A stretch of 64,000 bases of DNA from Jacaranda mimosifolia (lineage: Eukaryota > Streptophyta > Magnoliopsida > Lamiales > Bignoniaceae), in assembly GCA_018894105.1 (NCBI GenBank), contig CM032118.1, forward strand, positions 32,840,690 to 32,904,689, read 5' to 3'. This document shows, one piece after another, positions 36,101 to 47,750 of this stretch. Within the stretch, counting starts at the first letter, position 1. Each line of letters begins with the position of its first letter. The translations under genes and the position numbers were made by a program. Below the pieces are notes generated by a model, which worked only from the letters and a program-made list of their open reading frames with translations, was not told where the DNA came from and did no database searches.

Positions 36101-38358
36101 TAAGGTTAAGTACAGTTGCGAAAAAGCTGAAGTATAAAAATTCGGCTCTCGCAGTATAGATTTTGGATAACACAACAGTTCACGCTTCAGAATTAAATAA
36201 TTGAATCGAATAATTAAAGTACAATTTCACATAAAATAAAGTACCAATTCAGGCAATTGAAGTATAGAGCTTCAATGAATGCAGCACAAATATAGATTAT
36301 ATGAATATAAAATGAGGTGTAATTTGATGAAAAAAGGAAGTACAATATTAGACAAAGTGAGGAACAATTTCGGAACACCTGAAGTGTATAAGCGCAATAT
36401 TAAAGTACAATTTCACACAAAATGAAGTACCAATTCAGGAAATTGAAGTATAGAACTTCAATGAATGCATCACAAATATAGATTAAATGAATATAAAATG
36501 AGGTATGATTCGATGAAGAAGGAAGTACAATATTAGACAAAGTGAGGAACAATTTCGGAACACCTGAAGTGTATAAGCCCAATAAAAATAATATAAAGAT
36601 TTAAGTGAAATTATTTAACAACTGAAATATAAGTTTAGATATTCGAAGTATAATTTTGGACAATGTGAGGTACAGTTTTGGAGCAACTGAAGTATAGATG
36701 CTCAGCTTTCGCAGTATAAATTTTAGATAGTACGTTATTACACGCTTCAAAATTAAATAATAGGTTCAGATAATTAAAGTACAAAGTATAGTTTTTCATA
36801 AGGTTAAATACAGTTGCGAAAAAGCTGAAGTATAAAAATTCGGCTCTCGCAGTATAGATTTTGGATAACACAACAGTTCACGCTTCAGAATTAAATAATT
36901 GAATCGAATAATTAAAGTACAATTTCACATAAAATAAAGTACCAATTCAGGCAATTGAAGTATAGAGCTTCAATGAATGCAGCACAAATATAGCTTATAT
37001 GAATATAAAATGAGGTGTGATTTGATGAAAAAAGGAAGTACAATATTAGACAAAGTGAGGAACAATTTCGGAACACCTGAAGTGTATAAGCGCAATATTA
37101 AAGTACAATTTCACACAAAATGAAGTACCAATTCAGGAAATTGAAGTATAGAACTTCAATGAATGCAACACAAATATAGATTAAATGAATATAAAATGAG
37201 GTATGATTCGATGAAGAAGGAAGTACAATATTAGACAAAGTGAGGAACAATTTCGGAACACCTGAAGTGTATAAGCCCAATAAAAATAATATAAAGATTT
37301 AAGTGAAATTATTTAACAACTGAAATATAAGTTTAGATATTCGAAGTATAATTTTGGACAATGTGAGGTACAGTTTTGGAGCAACTGAAGTATAGATGCT
37401 CAGCTTTCGCAGTATAAATTTTAGATAGTATGTTATTACACGCTTCAAAATTAAATAATAGGTTCAGATAATTAAAGTACAAGTTCAAGTAAAGTGAAGT
37501 ACAGATTCAGACGATTGAAGTATAGAACTTAGACGATTGAAGTATAGAACTTCAATGAATGATTTACCTGTTTTAATATAATGAAGTACAAATTGGGAAC
37601 ACCAGAAGTGTAGAACTTATGTGAAAAGAGTACAGATTTATATAAAATGTCGTATGATTTTAGAAAATAGGAGTACACTTTTTACAAAGTTGAGAACAAT
37701 TTCTGAACACTTGAAGTATAAAACCTAAGCAATGGCAGTACAATTTGGATATCTTATTAGTAGAAAACATGAAAGCCGAATTATAGATTTAGATACTTGA
37801 AGTACAAGTTTATATAAAGCGACGTACAAGTTAGAAACAATGGAAGTATAGAACTTCAATGAAGAGAGTATATGTTTCTGTAAGTACAATGTCAACTGCA
37901 ATGAAGTATAATGTGGAACGCTCCAAGTACAGAAAGATTTTCAAATAAACAGAGAGCAATTTTAGAACACTTCATGTACAGAACTTTACTAATTGCAGTA
38001 AAGTTGAGATTCTGTAGAAGTATTACCTTAAAACATCACTGCTCCTCTTTTCTCTGCTGCTTGATTCATCCTTTCGGTTTACCAAGATGTCCGCAATGTT
38101 CATCTTCAATGTCAAATGCAGTAAGACCATATTCATGACGTCATCGTCATCAGTTAAACTCACGTACAATCTTTGATGTGGAGCTATATATCGCAAGCTG
38201 AAGTGCTCGGAATTGATTTCACTCCATTTTCTTGCTAGATTAATGTAGATATCCATTACAGTCGTACTGTCATTAATTGACATTATATGGAGCTGGTCTT
38301 TGTAGCGACAACTCCCCAACACTTGATTGAGCGCACTTGCTTCGCTGCTGGTTGACAT
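33154..38358 (-). CDS. MURA transposase of MULE-2, apparently intact (717 aa)
   Basis: Three exons: 38358-38027, 35071-34078 and 33981-33154. The introns (2955 and 96 bp) have GT-AG ends and the frame is continuous for 717 residues. Domain order: a PB1-like N-terminal exon (residues about 1-110), the MuDR DNA-binding domain (FNDAHEFRIMLKNYAV...CKWRIYASR, about 145-200) and the MULE transposase DDE core. Catalytic residues are D343 (IFLDGTHIKNK), D410 (TFFSDRHPGLL) and E516 (NNNQAECWNNW). A SWIM finger follows (C605-x-C607...C617-x-H619, CSCGAWQIDKIPCIHAC), then a C-terminal zinc knuckle (CKRCGRTGHNRRTC, 699-712). It is the enzyme expected to bind the MULE inverted repeats and cut and paste the element. 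No stop or frameshift was seen and all catalytic and zinc ligands are present. Whether it is expressed or silenced cannot be told from sequence. Confidence 0.9.
35072..38026. repeat. MURA intron 1 filled by AGTAC/AGTATA repeats; three 698-bp units at 35388-37480
   Basis: The landmark AAGTATAGTTTTTCATAAGG recurs at about 35388, 36086 and 36784, exactly 698 bp apart, and other landmarks give the same spacing. The three units differ by only scattered changes. Within a unit, GAAGTACAATTT and GAAGTATAGA-type words recur about every 30 bp, and the flanking parts of the intron (35110-35380 and 37490-37990) have the same character. Short minus-strand open frames recurring at 698-bp steps are artefacts of the repeat. 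Confidence 0.93.
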
Positions 38359-38760
38359 TGTCGGGGAAAAAAAAAAAAAAAAAAAGGAAACACAGAAGCA
38401 ACTGAGAAGGAACTGAGAAGAAGATGGAATCCGAAAATGATGAAAATAGAAAGAGAAGAAGACAATGCAATTGTCGGGTTAGTGGCGTTTGGCTCTAACG
38501 TTGTTCTCGTTTCCCGCTTGTTGCAATTTTTTCTGTTCTTTCTGTTTTTGGTAACGAGCGTTTGTAGGGTTTACTGTTTGCTTGAAAAAACAAGGAAACA
38601 TATGATACTTAAGGGCATTTGTGTCAAATCAAGTGGCTAGGGAGTAATCTCTAAACTTTTATTAAAACTAGGGAGTTTGCACTATAAGTTTTTAATTGGG
38701 GACTGAACACAAATTTTGAAAGTAGTTTTGGTACTTTTTAATAAGTTCCCCTTAGTTTAT

Positions 38761-39137
38761 TTCATCTTAATTTTTCCTTTTAGGTTTTCACTTATCCTAA
38801 AAACCAAAATAAATATATTAACATTATTAAAAAGATATAGATTTATTAACTTATACAAGAATAATTGATTATTTTTGTTATTTTTAATACATATTAAATA
38901 TGTCAAAATTACTAGTTATTATAATTATTGTGAAGTGAATAAACAAGAATTTTGTAGTGGGGCGACCCGGCAATTGGCAAAGGGGTTTGAACCAATGACT
39001 GTTGCTTAACAATTACAGTTGGCAGTGGTTTTGGTTTGGCGCAGGGCTGCTCTATGTTCTTTTGCCTTTCAGTTTCTTCACTGAGAGCACAGATTTTAAT
39101 CCATCCTCAGCAAATCCAAAGACCGTTTCCTCGTATA
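38761..39137 (+). promoter_or_regulatory. Upstream region of the SFT2-like gene, between MULE-2 and the ATG
   Basis: About 377 bp remain between the MULE-2 target duplication and the ATG at 39138. The last 200 bp are less AT-rich than the rest and probably contain the native 5' UTR and core promoter. No clear TATA box was identified. Regulatory elements that used to lie further upstream would now be beyond 13 kb of transposon. Confidence 0.45.
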
Positions 39138-42100
39138 ATGCAGAAGTGGTTTTCAGGGGGCGTTGCTGATAATGAAAATTCACTCCAGTAGACGTCGTTG
39201 TCGTCGTCCTCTTCTCTGCTCGCAGATTGGAATTCATACGCAGCAGCCAAATCTTCCGAAGAGAGTAGTAGCGGCGGTTCCCTAGCCGGTGTGTTCGATA
39301 TTGAAGCCGCTGTCAGGTCCGCTAACGACACCGTATCCGGCACCTTCAACGTGTAAGATTTAGATCCTTCCCAAAGCTCGCTCTCCCCAAATTTTACTGT
39401 TGCTTGAATGCGTGATGTTTAAATGCAGCCTTTCTTGCCTTGTCAATTCGGATGGTTCTCTTGGAACCAATATGAGATATGAGGTGATTAGTGAACCAAT
39501 TGGATGGGGAAATCATGTACGGATTGACCAATTGATTACACTCGAATTATTAGTTTTTTCATTGATTTAAGTGACAAACAGCCAATGAAGTATTATATTA
39601 AAGTAAGGGCGCTCTACTGGACAGTTGAAGGCATTCAGTTGTACAAAATGAGAACGGTGCCGAAATTTATAAACAAACCCTGAGCTGGCTGTAAAATATC
39701 TTTAGAATTAAGGGGATGCAAAAATCTGTGCGGTTCAAGTAGGCCAGCTAGCTTGAGAAAGTGTTGTTTCAGCTATAGTTAAAGGTTAAAAGCTTTCTCT
39801 AGAATTTTCAACCTTCCATTACTAGAACTAATTACACCCTATATAGTCCTAACGCTATCGGCACGTAGATAGCTTTAGCCTAATCATAAGTATAACAATT
39901 GTGGAATCCAACTATTTGAATAATTACTGAAATTGTGGAAGTGATCTTGTGGCATGTCTACCCATCGGGGATCCGTTTAGTAATAAACTGGATGCTTATT
40001 ATATGATTCACAAACAGGCAAGCAAGAACCCTATAGGTTAACTTTCCTTAGTGCAGTTCCAGATGATAGCTGTATCAGTATGCAGCTACGTCACGACATT
40101 TATCATCTGGATTCGAGCAACTTAGCAAAAGTTTCCGTAGTCTTTGATAGGTCACTTTTGCTGTTAGAAACTTGTTGCTACTTGCCATAGCCTTTTTAAA
40201 TATCCATGTCTCTTTATGCTTTAGAATAGTCAGTTCAATTGGGATTTGCTTATGTACATGCATGCTTCTGTATTCCATATGTTATTAGCCAAGGGGTGTG
40301 CATTCAATAAAACTGTACAAAACCAATCAATTCCCGCATGCTAATCCTCCAAATTGAATACCAAACCGATTTAAAACAGTTTGGTTCTTTTATTACTGAC
40401 CTTTTTAATAATTTCGATTTGATGTTCGGTAAAACCAAATTAGAAAGTTTGAAATACTGAACTTCATTTATGATGGTTTGCTGCTGCTCAACAAGGTGAA
40501 GAATGTAGCCTCCAAATTAACGAAGTGTCTTATTCCAATTGTCATCCCATCCTTGGTTCGTTCTCACTTTCCATACCCATATTCTTCTGTTCTCTTTACC
40601 AGCTCAACCACTGATGATCATAGGATCACACTGACTGTTTCCAAGATGGCAGATTCGGAGTTCAGATTTTGGAAAGTGGAGATGGAATCCTGTTGAAATA
40701 AGGAGGAGAAATAGATTATAACTAAAAGTTTTCCTTAGAATAAAATGAGAAAAAAGAAGCATAGGTAGGATAGGAATCTAGGATCAGAACTAATGGGAAA
40801 AAGGAAATTAAGGGTTAAAATATTGAGTTATCTAATAAAAAATATTTCAATATTTGGTACAGTTAGTTAACCAGAAGGTGGAACTGAAACTGAACTGAAT
40901 ATCAAAATTTTCAATTCTGTTTCAGTACATACTGAATTTTCAGTTTTCCCGTTCGGTCAAATCAGCTTCCCAAACTATGAACACTCCAGCCAAAATTTTT
41001 TTACATAAAAACCATCCTGTAAGTTGTAAAATCTTTACTCAATGAAAACCAAGGAGAAGGCGGGGGATCAACAACTACATCGAAGACTTCTCCGAAAAAG
41101 CCCCGACATCTACGAATAAAAAAAGCTTGACTACGGGGATCTCAAACATATTTGGTTGATGTGTGAAAAGGAGTATCTTGAGGGATAACTTTCATATAGT
41201 TAGCGCCCCGTGGGTCGATTATGATATTAGTTTTGGGGAAATGAATTTTGGGAGTGGGTTTGGGAAATGTGAAAGTGGTATTGGGGAATGTGATGAATTT
41301 TTATGTTTTGGGCAAATAGGTAGAAAATGCCTTGGGGAGTTTATGTCCCATTTGATTTTATTTCCAGAGGCATATCTAGTTTCCATGCATTTCCAAAAGT
41401 TGGAAAGTTAGTTATGAAATGGAAATGAAAATTGAGATGTATTTAGATGAAATATTGGAAAGTAATGATTAGAGTAGGCATAGGGTTAAAAAGTAGGTTG
41501 ATTTATAGTTTTTTATGCTTAAAAAGATTTATTTTTTTACAATATATGTATAATTTATTAATTTTAAAATGATATTGAGTGCTTTATGTCAAATCAAATT
41601 TTAATTTGATTGATGTGAGAGTAGAATGATAGGGTAGGTTTAGAAAGAGTTTGAAAATGAAAAAAGGAATATTTTGAATAGAAATGGATAGAAAGTGATA
41701 GTTTCCATTTTTCATTTCTGAGCGGAAATGAAAATGGCCCATAGAAATGAAACCAAACAGGCCCTTAGTATGTTTGTTTACATTTTGAGAGGAAACAATT
41801 TTTCTCTGTAGCAGTCAAATCATTTTTTTTTTCTTTTTCTTTTTCTTTTTTTTTGAATTTTTGGGGTGAAAATGAAGTTGAGTAATATTTTTTATTGTAA
41901 GAATAAAAAAAAAAAATGATATATATATATGTGTGTGTGTGTGGGAAAATGGGGAGTTTGGGGTGATAATAAAGGATAGAAGAAGGTATTTTGGGGAAAC
42001 CTAAATTATTTTGGCAAAACATAACCAAACACTCCCCAAACGAATGTACTTTGTTCATTGAGGAATAATGCTCTCATTTGACTTCTGACGTCAAGGGGCA

Positions 42101-43782
42101 GTTCTACGAACAATTTTTTCCCAAATAATTCTTTAGCATTTTGAAAAAGGTTCCTATACAATAGTTTGCATGGGAACTCTGCCTCTTTGCAGTCCTTTGT
42201 CCTCTAAAATGCAACACTTAATAAGAATCATGTATCATCAATCAGTTAGTTGACTGCAAAGTCAAATGCGAAAACCAGCAGCAGGAGAAGAAAAATGTAA
42301 CCCAAGAAAAATGTCCGACATGGGAGTTTAATCCATCTTCAAATCCAAAAGAAGTTAGTGAAACACAGTAGACAGAATCTGAAAAAAAGCTTGGTAGGGA
42401 GGAGTGCACAGTGAGGAATATCGACTTAATTAGTTGTCAGGAAAGTGGCCTTATTCATGGAGAAAGCTACGGTGGCTTGAGATGCTTGGATGATAAGTTG
42501 TTCAAAGACGGAGGAGAAACAAAGTGAAGGGGACCGGTGTGTCCTTTTTGGTATGGATGTAATTTTAAACAGGTGTAATTGGGCTGCTCATCCAGTATCT
42601 GGCAGTTAAATCATTGACATTTGGTATTTGGCCTAAATTCTAGTTGGATTCTTGGACTTTTGAGGAGATTTTGTATACTTCTTCAGCTCTTCTAGCAAAC
42701 TAGTCATGAAGCTATGTTTTATATATTGCGAGAAACACCCACATATTCATGCACTCGTTCATTTTCAATCGAAAATAGGTTCTCTGATGGCCCTATGTGC
42801 CAAAGCACAATAAGGAGAAGCAATAAAAGATCCAGGATAGGTTATTCTAGGATTTTTTAGATTATCAGTATGCTGAGATTTGTTTATTATTTTTTCCTCA
42901 TCACTAATGATCTTATGAATTCTCCTTCTTACAGCTAATGTAATACTAGGGAAACCACTTTCATATACTCTGCATTTTCTTTTTGTTCTGTGTTTTTTCA
43001 AAGTTTAATCTTGTTGTCCAGGGTTTCCAAAGGAGTGAGGGATTTACCAGGAAGTTTCCAGTCAGCCACAAGTAGCATCCCTTCTGGAAAAGCACTTGTG
43101 TATTTTGGCTTGCTGCTGGCTAGTGGAGTTTTCTTTGTATTTATAGCATTCAGTTTATTTCTTCCGGTGATTGTGTTGGTGCCTCAGAAATTTGCCATCT
43201 GCTTTACTGTCGGGTGTGCCTTCATCATTGGGTCCTTTTTTGCTCTTAGAGGTCCAAAGAATCAGTTTAACCACATGTCGTCAAAGGAGGTGTGTAGTCA
43301 CTTCCAGAAAATCAATCTTCACTCTTTCTGGAGTTGGATCTTCACTAATATTCTCTTGTCTTCTTCTATCAGAGGCTTCCTTTTACATTAGGGTTCATGG
43401 GAAGCATGATGGGGACCATTTATGTCTCTGTGGTTCTTCACAGCTATGTTCTGTCTGTGCTCTTTTCTGTGCTCCAGGTATTAAGACTTGTGCTTTGTAT
43501 GCGAACATCCTTTTTCCAGATTTTTTGAAGCAATTTCAGTTTGGCGGTAGATTCCATATAATGATTCCTCTTATCATTTTTTCTGCCGAAAAAACAGAAT
43601 TATCCATGTAATAAGAAAGACACAATTAAGTTCATTAATTATCTGATACAGAAATAAAGCTGTGCTTGTAGGTCATGGCACTTGCATACTATGCTATCTC
43701 TTACTTTCCTGGTGGATCAGCTGGGTTGAAGTTCATCTCATCATCTTTGACATCTTCTATTTTAAAGTGCTTTGGCAGGTGA
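39138..43782 (+). pseudogene. SFT2: SFT2-like vesicle transport protein gene with a nonsense codon in exon 1
   Basis: Four exons: 39138-39352, 43022-43289, 43373-43477 and 43672-43782, all with GT-AG introns and continuous phase (233 codons including stop). The product matches the plant Got1/SFT2 family (Arabidopsis At4g26550): MQKWFSGG start, SLLADWNSYAAAKS, FDIEAAVRSANDTVSGTF, then four membrane spans. The spans include YFGLLLASGVFFVFIAFSLF, PQKFAICFTVGCAFIIGSFFA and LPFTLGFMGSMMGTIYVSVV, and the end is CFGR. SFT2 proteins act in endosome-to-Golgi vesicle fusion. The in-frame TAG at 39189-39191 (codon 18, after ENSLQ) sits before all membrane spans, with normal coding sequence after it. A single C-to-T change from CAG would explain it. 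Everything else is intact, so this is a null allele, a sequencing error or a gene using another start. Confidence 0.85.
39353..43021 (+). other. SFT2-like intron 1 (3.7 kb), contents
   Basis: The first intron is unusually large. It contains a possible hAT-type MITE at about 40292-40990: AGGGGTGTGCATTC at the left, GGAGTGTTCATAG at the right on minus, with AACCGATTTAAAACAGTTTGG-type internal motifs and no clear target duplication. It also has AT-rich low-complexity DNA and a TA/TG microsatellite near 41921-41942. No internal gene recognised. Confidence 0.45.
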
Positions 43783-45577
43783 CATTGACAACCCAACATC
43801 CTTGGTTGTTCATTGATGTGTGATGTCAAAAAATTATTCTATGATGTTCGGGCCACATGGTGTTGTTTTATATAGATATAAGTTTGGCTTCCATTATGCT
43901 CTGGAAGTTTCCTAAAGTAGAGAGAATGTATGCGTGCTTGAAATTTGAGTCCTTGGTCATGATTCCTTCTTTGGCCTTAACATTGTCTGAACTACGGAAA
44001 TTTACTTGAACTAATACAAATATCTCTCATAGGAGCATCGTATTTCATGCTATTTGAATTCTGGATTAGTAGAAATGTAGGAAAGATGGAAACAGTCCAT
44101 AAGTCATGGCAGAAGTCTGCTCTTGAGTAAGAACAAAAGTGCCACTAGCCAATTGCTGAAGCATTGCCTCTGTCCTAGCAAGTCTTTATGGGAGCTTAAC
44201 AAGGCCTTTCTCGGAGATGACTGGGATGTAGGCTTCTAACGGAGCCTATCATCCTGGTAATTTGAAAAATAAAAGATTCATAGGGAACCTGAAGACGAAT
44301 CTTCCTTTGGATTATTTTTTTAATTTTTTGAGAGTCGTAGTCCATCTTTATCGTGCTTTCGAGAAGAAGGGGGAAAAGGTTTGTGGTCTTAGTGTTTAGA
44401 AGACATGGGGCCTCACAGAAATTAGAAATACCACAATTATTTTACATGGGCTCTACAATGCTCCCAACTCCAACCCCTTATATGGTTCTCATAAGTTCGG
44501 ACCAATTCAAAGACCCGCTTGATCAACAAAAACGAAAGGCCTTGGAGGAGTAGGCGTCAATAGACCCAGTACCCTATGCTTTTTCTGTTGTATATTGATT
44601 CTAATTTCGCTTTTAGTTCCTTAAAACTTTTTAGGTTTGCTAGTTTTTAGTATTATAATGAATAAAGTAAAGAACTTCAGCTCACTATATTTGACTGAAT
44701 CAAAGATCATGAAAATAATGTGACGAGTTGTGATTGTGGTAAAGGTTAAATGGCTTCTTTTTATTTTAATAGTTCAACTTTGAAGAGCTTTGGTTACAAT
44801 CCCTTTAATAATCAGCCAAAAGAGGGTTTTGTATTGTGATGCAAAGCCCTGAAATTAAGGAAAGATAAGGACGTCCGGGCTCAATTGGGGACAGTGATTT
44901 GACCTTTTAGACCATAACAAAGTCAAAACCTTGTCTTTATGCAAAATAGATGTTGGACAAGCGACCGAGATGGAATGATCAACAGCGATGAAGATTTGTG
45001 TATAGGACCAACACTCAATATTATACATAGAACGAACAAAAAATCAACAAACACGAACAAATAATTAAAGCCAAAATAGTCTTCAAAATTTAATTAGGTA
45101 ATCACAAGATTTGAGTCATATTTCACAATCTTTCTTACGGTTATGGAGAGAGAGGGATGGTGTCTCTTCCGTTGTGGGCAAAAATTTTTAATCACCTATG
45201 CCGGCCGCATTGGGATTACACTTGGTTCAATATATAACGCTTAATATTTTGGTTAGGACTCATGCTTAATTTGCCCGTGCTAAAATATATAGAGTGTCAA
45301 AATAAATAAAAATATTTGTTTACATTTTTCTATAATTCCGTAATTTTTTAAGTAATTTAAATATGTTTATTTGAATCTTTAGAACAAATAAATAATAAAG
45401 TTGTGATAAAATGAAACAATTGAAGAAAAAAAGAGAAAAAGGTAAAATTCAAAAGTGACAAGACCCAAAAAAGAAAATAAAATTATTTTTCTGTTATTTT
45501 TGAAATGAATTAATTTTATCAACTCATTAAAAAATATACAAAGCTACTCATTAAGGGTCCATGCTCTTTATATATAA
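43783..45577. other. Intergenic DNA downstream of the SFT2-like gene
   Basis: The first part is 3' UTR and flank. An open frame at 44353-44553 has no recognisable features. The remainder is AT-rich with no supported gene or repeat. Confidence 0.5.
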
Positions 45578-45867
45578 CTAGTGGTTGATATACACTCGAT
45601 GCGTATGCAACTATTAGTAGATAAAAATATTAAAATAATATAAATGAAAAATAACATAGTTGCAAAAAAATTAATAAAAAAATTTATGAAGAAATAAAAA
45701 TATGTATAATATCTATGAATTATTGTGGAACTAAGTGGTAATAATGGGGTAGGAATGAGGTGATAGGTATTTTATAGTTATGGGGATAAAAAATAAAAAT
45801 AAGGGTATTTTAGGAAAGTATTTGAAAACACATCAATAATGGATAGACATTTTATTAATAGTATAGA
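45578..45867 (-). mobile_element. Small non-autonomous Helitron-like element, copy 2 (290 bp)
   Basis: On the minus strand it begins TCTATACTATTAATAAAATG and ends with a weak hairpin (GCATACGCATCGAGTGTATATC) followed by CTAG and then T. It shares both termini and length with the element at 25116-25403. AT-rich interior, no coding. Confidence 0.62.
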
Positions 45868-47714
45868 TATATATTATTTTATTTTTCTCCTTAATTTTTC
45901 TGTATCATTAGTGGCCTTTTTCTTTTCTAGTTTTGACTAGTTAAAATGGTCACAAGAAAAAAGAGTTAAAGTTCGATGACCAGGCAGCAATAATCTGGTG
46001 CGCCGAGGTAACCAGAAAAAAAATTATTTGATCAATTTGTGGTAAATTATAATTGGTGGTAGGCTATGATCAAGAATCTCCTAATCTAAATCACACGAGG
46101 GGTTTAATTTGACATCTGTGACTGTGCATGAATAAATACACTCTTATGTAAAAGCATGCAAATATTTCTTTTTAATTAATAATTTTCAGTTTTCAGACAA
46201 AGAAAAGATGCCCGTCGCCTCCTTAAAATACACTTTCTTTCCCTACATCTTACACTCCAATAATGCAATCAACTTTATAGTTTAATAATATATAATAAGA
46301 AAGGGCAAAAAAAAAAGAAAAGGGTTAAATCTCTCAGTACCCCTCATGTGACCTCCCTCTCACGCCGTAGACATAAAACAATTAAAATTTCATGCCTTAA
46401 AATGGAGAGTCACAACATGGCACGTTTCTAAAAGTATCTGTCTTCTAAATTTTCATCTTTAAAGACACCCACTATCTGCCAGTGTCTCAATTTTTATTAC
46501 CTTCTCTGTCAGAAGATAAAAATAAAAATCCATTTTTTCTTCTTGATGACAGTCCTTCAAATATTCAGTACTCAAAATGGATCACATTTTTGTTCAGCCT
46601 CATGTCATGTGGCAAGCAATGGCCAACTATTTACATGTTCACTCATGTGATGAGATCTTCATCAATCTTGATTCTTCCATGCATTAATCTCATCTGAGAA
46701 CACATTTTTCATTTTTATTGTAATATTTACCGCGATTAGGCAGGCAACATTGATTCAGGCTTAAGCACCCCCAACGATGATTATTGGAATTAAGTTGCAG
46801 TTGAAGTTGTGTACATCTGATTAGACGATCGGCCATTAGATCATTGATGTTGAACAAAATAATGCCACTGTATTTGATCCCACTGATTGAGAGATCGACC
46901 AGTGATTCCGCTCGAGTTAAATTTGCTTGATCAACCTTACTAAATCTTGGCTATAGTTCTGATGAGATGGTCAACAGATTGTGGTAGTGGAAATAATTGG
47001 GTCAAGTAGGTTAGATAATATTGTGGTAGGTCGATTAGAGATTGTGGTTTGATTTCATTTGTTTTGTTGTTAGAATTAAATGATGAAATATTTATAGTTA
47101 TTTGTTAAGGTGGTCAAACTCTATTGATTATTTTAGGTAGCAGTATGGAATCTGTCTGTGTGTCTTCCTTGAAGGACTAGGATTTTAGATCACGTTGGTC
47201 TTGGGTTGGGTCGAAACCTTAACCGAACAAGAATGCATGGATCTAGCGGATTGTTTAATAATTTTGGCCAATTTAAGGACATTTTGATTATTTTACATGT
47301 TACACCTATCAATCATACATAACATGATGATATCAGCATTTTTATTTTATAATATTGTTGTAGTCCAATTTATAATTTAATTATGTATTCCTAAATCAAG
47401 TGAACCACTAAAAATAAAATTGTGTGAACTACTAGAAATTAATTTAAAGGGACGATTCAATTCTTTCACAAAATGTGAAAGAGCTTAAGTGTCAGGCCTA
47501 GAATGTGAATTCTGATGGAATACTGCAAGGCCACCACTATATATGGAACAAGTGTAGCTTTTACACAGCAGCAGCTGGGAGGGCAGTTAAAGTTTTTAAG
47601 TCATCTTTTTTGATGCAAATTAAGGGCAAGGGATACAAAAGTGTGGGTGAAAAAGGGACCATGCATTTTCAAATCATATATATATAAATGATATTTTTCT
47701 CTCCAATTAATATC

Positions 47715-47750
<36 letters not shown>

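Larger units (their letters stand above)
25552..38751. mobile_element. MULE-2: 13.2-kb Kaonashi-type MULE with MURA and Ulp1-like genes, 9-bp target duplication
   Basis: The perfect 9-bp duplication TTAGTTTAT lies at 25543-25551 and 38752-38760. The ends are long inverted repeats of about 150 bp. The left is GAGTTAATTAGAAAAAAATT, then CTACTTTCAATTTAGTGATC, then AGTCCCCATTTG and AAACTCCC. The right, read inward, is GGGGAACTTATTAAAAAGTA, then CTACTTTCAAAATTTGTG, then CAGTCCCCAATT and AAACTCCC. Inside, an Ulp1-protease-like gene runs rightward (28085-31474, with a leader exon near 25680-25965). A MURA transposase runs leftward (38358-33154). This two-gene layout with an Ulp1-like partner matches the Kaonashi (KI-MULE) group of plants. 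Most non-coding DNA in the element is tandem repeats rich in AGTACA/AGTATA. MURA appears intact, so the element could still be mobile or supply transposase. It occupies the interval between FKBP16-1 and the SFT2-like gene. Confidence 0.93.

Noticed and set aside
35702..37280. Three 60-codon minus-strand ORFs at 698-bp steps
   Set aside because: They are the same stretch of the tandem unit read three times. They are inside MURA intron 1 and have no protein features.
38273..38470. Minus-strand hydrophobic ORFs with poly-F runs
   Set aside because: They are caused by the poly-A tract at 38369 in the MURA leader.
44353..44553. 66-codon ORF downstream of the SFT2-like gene
   Set aside because: No family features, no conserved motif and no splice partner. 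It is compatible with chance.
46482..46697. 71-codon ORF in the intergenic region before RGI3
   Set aside because: Composition is like background and there is no supporting start context, motif or neighbour.
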